From Phycisphaerae bacterium (GTDB lineage Bacteria > Planctomycetota > Phycisphaerae > SM23-33), in the NCBI GenBank assembly GCA_030628445.1, contig DAOVQV010000050.1, forward strand, positions 1 to 8,215: a stretch of 8,215 bases of DNA, given 5' to 3'. The notes under the pieces are model-generated. The model saw only the letters and a list, made by a program, of their open reading frames with translations, did not search any database and was not told where the DNA came from. Shown piece by piece: positions 4,574 to 8,215 of the stretch. How positions within the stretch are numbered: the first letter of the stretch is position 1; every line of letters begins with the position of its first letter. Position numbers and translations under genes: made by a program.

Positions 4574-7291
4574 CTAAAGGCCCAGCACGTTGGCCAAGAT
4601 GCGGTCGGCGACGGGATCAAAACGGCCCAGGCTCGTACTGATCGCATCACGGATCGCCAACTGGACGAACAGGATCGTCCCCGTTCCACTGGCCGCAGGG
4701 ACTTGGGCGACCACGATCTGCTGCGGCGTGACCGCCCAAACCAATGGCCGGGCCCGGGCCATCACGTCTCCCTCGATGCTCCTGGAGGCCACACGCCCTG
4801 GCAATCCGTTCCAGCGAATCAACCATTGCGGATCGATCCCCGCCAGCAACGGGTGCTGTACCTGGTCCGTGAAGAAGGCACGCGACGCTCCCCACTTTTT
4901 TCCAACCCATTTGACCGACACGTCCGCCAGTTCCGGCCAGTCCCAACGATACGCGTCTAGCACCACAACTTGCCCCCCCGCCGCCGCAAACGCACATAGC
5001 TTTTCGGCACCAGCCTTTTCCTCCGCCATCAGCAGGGACGCATTCCAGATGATGACTACATGTTCCCCGACCTTCAGGTCCTCCAGGGTCCTGGTGGTAC
5101 GGAGAGGCCGGCGAGGTCGCTTCCATTTGAAGTAGCTTACTGCCTCTTCATCGGAGCCCAGGACCACGAACGTCCGCTCGCCCACCTGATCGGAAATCTC
5201 CACCGGCTCAATGGCACGGACAAACCGCTGGCTGAGAACCGGCCGACCTTCCATGCCGGTGGTTCGGGCCGTCAGCCAGTAGTTGCCCTCCCGCTGCGGT
5301 AAGGCCCACGTCACGGGCGCCTTTATCAGAGAGTCAGGCGCCAGCTCAAACTCGTAGCTCCATCCTGCAAGGGGGTTCTCGAAGCACGCCGCCTCGGGAA
5401 TGAGCTCGGGATTCTCCCGGGTCAACAGCAGATCGACGTCGACCTTCACCGTCTCGTGTGTTTCGTTGATCAGGCACAGATCCGTGACGACCTTTTGCCC
5501 GGTGAGATAGTTGGGGTTGAACAGATCGAGGCTCGCCAGCACGGGGGACAGGCTGCTGTGCCAAGCGGCCGAGAGCGGCTTGGCGAACCCGGCCTTCCAC
5601 ACCTTATCCGTTCGCGTCTTGGTCCAACCCCCATACGCGAAGGGAAAGATGCCATCTATCCGGTGGCGGCGCATCGCCTCGGTGTGTTCCATCCCGAGCT
5701 GCGCACAGGCGAGTCGGTCAGCCTGCTTGTCGTCTATGCCCGTCCATCGAACCCCGTGCGCATAATTGTTCATGTACTCGGTGCAAGTCAGTGTCCGCGG
5801 CTGGGCATGTCGCATCCAACTCTTGATGCTGCGCAGGAAGCGACCCTCTTCGGTCCAACTGGAGATGTTGCCTATAGGATGTACGTCGTAGTTCTCGGCC
5901 GTCCCGGCGTGGTCGCCGGTCCGCATCGTCGGTCGTGTCGGATCCATCCCCAGCACAAAATCGCGGAACGGACCCGTCTCCCACGGCGTGTCATAGTGCG
6001 ACTCGTTGGACAGCACCCACATAATCACCGACGGATGGTTCCACAGATCGCTCATCCACCCGGCTGCGTCGACCATGCAGTTGCGATGCCAGATCGCATA
6101 CTCTTGGGGCGTGAGCTTGAAGTTCTTGTTGTTGTACAGCACCGGGAACTCCGCCAGGAACATCGTGCCGTGCTCGTCGGCGATGTCGGCCCATTCCGAT
6201 GATGGCGGAACCGTGTGTGTGCGGAAAGAGTTCATGCTCATCTCGCGGGCTTCCGTCACCAGATACGGGAGTGTGCTTTCCTTGGGGAACCCTGCCCAGT
6301 GACCCGAACCGATAAGATTCGATCCGCGCAGCCACAGGTTCCGTCCGTTGAGTTTGTAGTTGCCGTCGGCAACTTTGATTTCGCGCATGCCGAAGCGAAT
6401 GGAGACGACATCCAGGACTTGGTTGCCTCGGGTCAGCTTCACATCGGCCGTATAGAGATTCCGCTGCTCGTATGTCCACGGCTTAAAGCCGGGCATGGGC
6501 ACGTCCAGGAAGAAGTGCTCTCCGCCCAGCGGGTCATCGGTGACGAGGGCGGAGGCGGCGGCTTGGCCCGTACCCATCGGGTCGCCATCGGGCCATGCCC
6601 GGACCGTCGCCCGGACCGTCAGGTCCTTGAGTTCCTCGGGCCCAACAGGGGTGACGCGTATTCGGACGGCTTGGTTCGCAAGGTCCGGAATCGCCAGGAT
6701 CCACTTGAGGTAGGCCCCTCGCGCGAAATCGATCCAGATATCACCGCTGAAGGCGGGCAGGCCGCGGCGGCTCTCGTTGGAAAAGCCGCACGGGATCAGC
6801 CAGAAACCGCTGGCGCCTTTGGGCACCGTGCCCGGGCCGTGAATCTTCAACACGATGGTGTTCTTACCCGGCTTGAGCGTGCCGCCGGGCAGAAGTGTCT
6901 GATACGGCCCGGTCGGAACATTCCGCCCGACCTCCTGGCCGTTGATATAGGCAACCGCCCCGAAGCGGATGTAGTTCCACCGCAAGACCGCCAGTTGCTC
7001 GGCGCGATCTGTGGGTACCTCGAACTGGCGACGGACCCAAACACAGCCCAGTGTTTTCGGCAGACCGCTCTTCCAGTCCTTCTCCTGCCAACCGAGTAAC
7101 CCGGGCAACGTCACGGGCTTCCACTTCAGTTTCTCCTGGCCGTGCGGAAGCTGGGCTTCTTCGTCTCCCTGGCCGATGGCAAGTTCCCAATCGCCGTTCA
7201 GCAGCACGTGGTTCTCCCGGCGGTGCGCACTGGCGAGGCACTCGCCAAGAACAACGCAGACCAGCACAAAAGCAACGGCGAGGCGTTTCAT
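4574..7291 (-). CDS. Secreted glycoside hydrolase family 2 protein (beta-galactosidase/beta-glucuronidase-like)
   Basis: This 905-residue enzyme probably cleaves a terminal beta-linked sugar from a polysaccharide or glycoside outside the cytoplasm; the substrate cannot be read from sequence. The chosen ATG at 7291 gives a Sec signal peptide (MKRLAVAFVLVCVVLG..., likely cut after ASA near residue 20) and has AGGA seven bases upstream; an in-frame ATG at 7324 would bury that signal. No lipobox is seen. Domain order: a jelly-roll sugar-binding domain (about 25-185, with LNGDWE and YINGQEVGRN), an Ig-like domain (about 195-310), the TIM barrel (about 310-590), a second beta-sandwich (about 590-695), and a C-terminal alpha/beta domain (about 700-900) resembling class I glutamine-amidotransferase-like domains. 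WNHPSVIMWVLSNES gives the acid/base Glu430; TCTEYMNN gives the probable nucleophile Glu505. It is convergent with the small Cys-rich gene and divergent from tatC, so it forms its own unit. Confidence 0.93.
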   Translation of the reverse strand: MKRLAVAFVLVCVVLGECLASAHRRENHVLLNGDWELAIGQGDEEAQLPHGQEKLKWKPVTLPGLLGWQEKDWKSGLPKTLGCVWVRRQFEVPTDRAEQLAVLRWNYIRFGAVAYINGQEVGRNVPTGPYQTLLPGGTLKPGKNTIVLKIHGPGTVPKGASGFWLIPCGFSNESRRGLPAFSGDIWIDFARGAYLKWILAIPDLANQAVRIRVTPVGPEELKDLTVRATVRAWPDGDPMGTGQAAASALVTDDPLGGEHFFLDVPMPGFKPWTYEQRNLYTADVKLTRGNQVLDVVSIRFGMREIKVADGNYKLNGRNLWLRGSNLIGSGHWAGFPKESTLPYLVTEAREMSMNSFRTHTVPPSSEWADIADEHGTMFLAEFPVLYNNKNFKLTPQEYAIWHRNCMVDAAGWMSDLWNHPSVIMWVLSNESHYDTPWETGPFRDFVLGMDPTRPTMRTGDHAGTAENYDVHPIGNISSWTEEGRFLRSIKSWMRHAQPRTLTCTEYMNNYAHGVRWTGIDDKQADRLACAQLGMEHTEAMRRHRIDGIFPFAYGGWTKTRTDKVWKAGFAKPLSAAWHSSLSPVLASLDLFNPNYLTGQKVVTDLCLINETHETVKVDVDLLLTRENPELIPEAACFENPLAGWSYEFELAPDSLIKAPVTWALPQREGNYWLTARTTGMEGRPVLSQRFVRAIEPVEISDQVGERTFVVLGSDEEAVSYFKWKRPRRPLRTTRTLEDLKVGEHVVIIWNASLLMAEEKAGAEKLCAFAAAGGQVVVLDAYRWDWPELADVSVKWVGKKWGASRAFFTDQVQHPLLAGIDPQWLIRWNGLPGRVASRSIEGDVMARARPLVWAVTPQQIVVAQVPAASGTGTILFVQLAIRDAISTSLGRFDPVADRILANVLGL

Positions 7292-7298
7292 ATCCGTT

Positions 7299-7302
7299 TC
7301 CT
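7299..7302 (-). promoter_or_regulatory. Ribosome binding site deciding the hydrolase start
   Basis: AGGA within AAAGGAAA on the minus strand, seven bases before the ATG at 7291. It favours this start over the upstream ATG at 7324. Confidence 0.6.
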
Positions 7303-7337
7303 TTCGTAGATTACATTCCGGCACGACGGACGGTATC

Positions 7338-7365
7338 CTTATAGGTCCCGCATTGTAAATGATAA
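7338..7365 (-). promoter_or_regulatory. Possible sigma70-type promoter of the hydrolase gene
   Basis: On the minus strand, TTATCA (7365-7360) and TATAAG (7343-7338) are 16 nt apart, matching consensus at four and five of six bases. Transcription would start near 7331, giving a leader of about 40 nt that contains the ribosome binding site. Confidence 0.35.
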
Positions 7366-7453
7366 CGACACAAGTGTGCGAGTCGATCTAAACCCGCCCC
7401 ACAAACTCTCATCGCCACCGGAGGGTCGCATTTCGCCGCCGATTTGCGTCTGA

Positions 7454-7459
7454 TATACT
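7454..7459 (+). promoter_or_regulatory. Possible -10 element upstream of tatC
   Basis: TATACT matches the -10 consensus at five of six bases; no good -35 is seen about 17 nt upstream. Transcription would begin near 7466, only a few bases before the first ATG of tatC at 7470. Confidence 0.3.
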
Positions 7460-7469
7460 TCCCGTACGG

Positions 7470-8215
7470 ATGGACAACACCCCGGAAAAGATGGACACAG
7501 ACAAAATGCCGCTCGGCGAACACCTCGAAGATCTGCGGCGCCGCTTGATCCACGCGCTGATCGCCCTGGCGGTGGGTATGGGTGCGGGCCTGATCTTCGG
7601 GCGATGGATCATCGAGCTTCTCAAGTGGCCGTATGCGGTGGCGATGCAGCGGGCCGAGCTGGAGGCGAACCTGGCCGTCCTGACGGCGACGGGGGGGTTG
7701 ACGGCGTATCTGAAGGTCTCACTGCTGGCCGGGCTCATCCTGGCTGCGCCCTGGATTGTCTATCAGTTCTGGATGTTCGTCTCGGCCGGGCTGTATCCGC
7801 GCGAAAGGCGCTACGTCCACCTGGCCGTGCCGTTCTCGGCCGCTCTTTTCGTGGGCGGCGCCGTTTTCTTTCTGGCGGTCGTCGCAGCGCCCTCGCTGTA
7901 CTTCCTGATCACCTTCAGCAAGTGGCTGGGCGTGCAGGCGGTAATCACGCTCCAAAGCCACATCAGTTTCATGGTCTCGCTGGCCGTGGTGACGGGACTG
8001 GCGTTCCAGACGCCCCTGGTGATCCTGATCCTGGCCAAGATGCGCCTGGTCTCGCAGAGGTCCCTGCGACGCTATCGCAAGCACGTGATCGTCGCAATCC
8101 TCGCGATGGCCGCTATATTCACCCCGCCGGACATATTCACGCAACTGGCCCTGGGATTACCGATGTATCTGCTGTATGAACTGAGTATCGGCCTGGTGTG
8201 GGTCTTCGTGCGAAC
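7470..8215 (+). CDS. tatC: Sec-independent (twin-arginine) translocase subunit TatC, 3'-truncated by window
   Basis: TatC is the multi-spanning membrane core of the Tat pathway; it recognises twin-arginine signal peptides and exports folded, often cofactor-loaded proteins. The frame is open from 7470 to the window end (248 residues; E. coli TatC has 258), so little is missing. Landmarks are HLEDLRRRL near residue 18 in the N-terminal cytoplasmic signal-binding region, the run APWIVYQFWMFVSAGLYPRERR at 93-114 (with Pro94 and Glu112 equivalent to E. coli Pro85 and Glu103), and FTPPDIFTQLALGLPMYLLYE with Asp221 (Asp211 equivalent). Six hydrophobic segments can be traced. The start is uncertain: ATG 7470 lacks a Shine-Dalgarno, and in-frame ATGs at 7491 and 7506 also precede the conserved region, the former after GGAAAAG. 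tatA/tatB are not visible. It faces away from the hydrolase gene. Confidence 0.95.
   Translation, partial: MDNTPEKMDTDKMPLGEHLEDLRRRLIHALIALAVGMGAGLIFGRWIIELLKWPYAVAMQRAELEANLAVLTATGGLTAYLKVSLLAGLILAAPWIVYQFWMFVSAGLYPRERRYVHLAVPFSAALFVGGAVFFLAVVAAPSLYFLITFSKWLGVQAVITLQSHISFMVSLAVVTGLAFQTPLVILILAKMRLVSQRSLRRYRKHVIVAILAMAAIFTPPDIFTQLALGLPMYLLYELSIGLVWVFVR

Noticed and set aside
6215..7099. Long + strand open frame of 294 codons opposite the hydrolase gene
   Set aside because: It is the antisense shadow of a well-supported GH2 coding region and has no family motifs.
7368..7377. Short inverted repeat ACAC-AA-GTGT just upstream of the putative hydrolase -35
   Set aside because: Arms of only four bases that do not extend; too short to call an operator without conservation data.
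7604..8179. Closed + strand frame of 191 codons at the right end
   Set aside because: It is out of frame with tatC, which is the real gene here; its product is Arg/Gly/Asp-rich nonsense.

Overview
The window is GC-rich, densely coded bacterial DNA with two unrelated parts. The first, positions 2 to 4205 on the + strand, is one tight operon: the 3' end of a [NiFe] hydrogenase small subunit, the complete large subunit, its C-terminal processing protease, then metV and metF, the two parts of a type II methylenetetrahydrofolate (methylene-THF) reductase. Junctions are 24 nt, an 8-base overlap, a 4-base ATGA overlap and 16 nt, so co-transcription and translational coupling are likely. A small Cys-rich zinc-ribbon-like protein follows at 4326-4553, with its own ribosome binding site after a 120-nt gap.

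The second part starts at 4574. A long minus-strand gene (7291 to 4574) encodes a secreted family GH2 glycoside hydrolase with an extra C-terminal domain. Divergent from it, running off the right edge from 7470, is tatC, the core subunit of the twin-arginine translocase. The 178-nt region between these two genes holds plausible promoters for both.

How the genes could work together: the hydrogenase would split H2 (or evolve it), and MetF with its iron-sulfur/zinc partner MetV would use low-potential electrons to reduce methylene-THF to methyl-THF, the last reductive step of the methyl branch of the Wood-Ljungdahl pathway. The operon therefore suggests hydrogen-linked one-carbon metabolism. The physical or electronic link between the two modules is inference. 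The small subunit matches the group 1 (Desulfovibrio-like) pattern, but it lacks a C-terminal membrane anchor and its N-terminus, where a Tat signal would be, is outside the window. It also has a cysteine where the medial cluster of classical enzymes has proline.

The organism is probably an anaerobic or facultative polysaccharide-degrading bacterium with H2 and C1 metabolism. Planctomycetota of the Phycisphaerae type fits the mix of a large secreted GH2 enzyme with MetVF and hydrogenase, but this is a weak guess. Other deep-branching lineages such as Omnitrophota, Verrucomicrobiota relatives or Armatimonadota cannot be excluded. No RNA genes, mobile elements or CRISPR arrays were seen.
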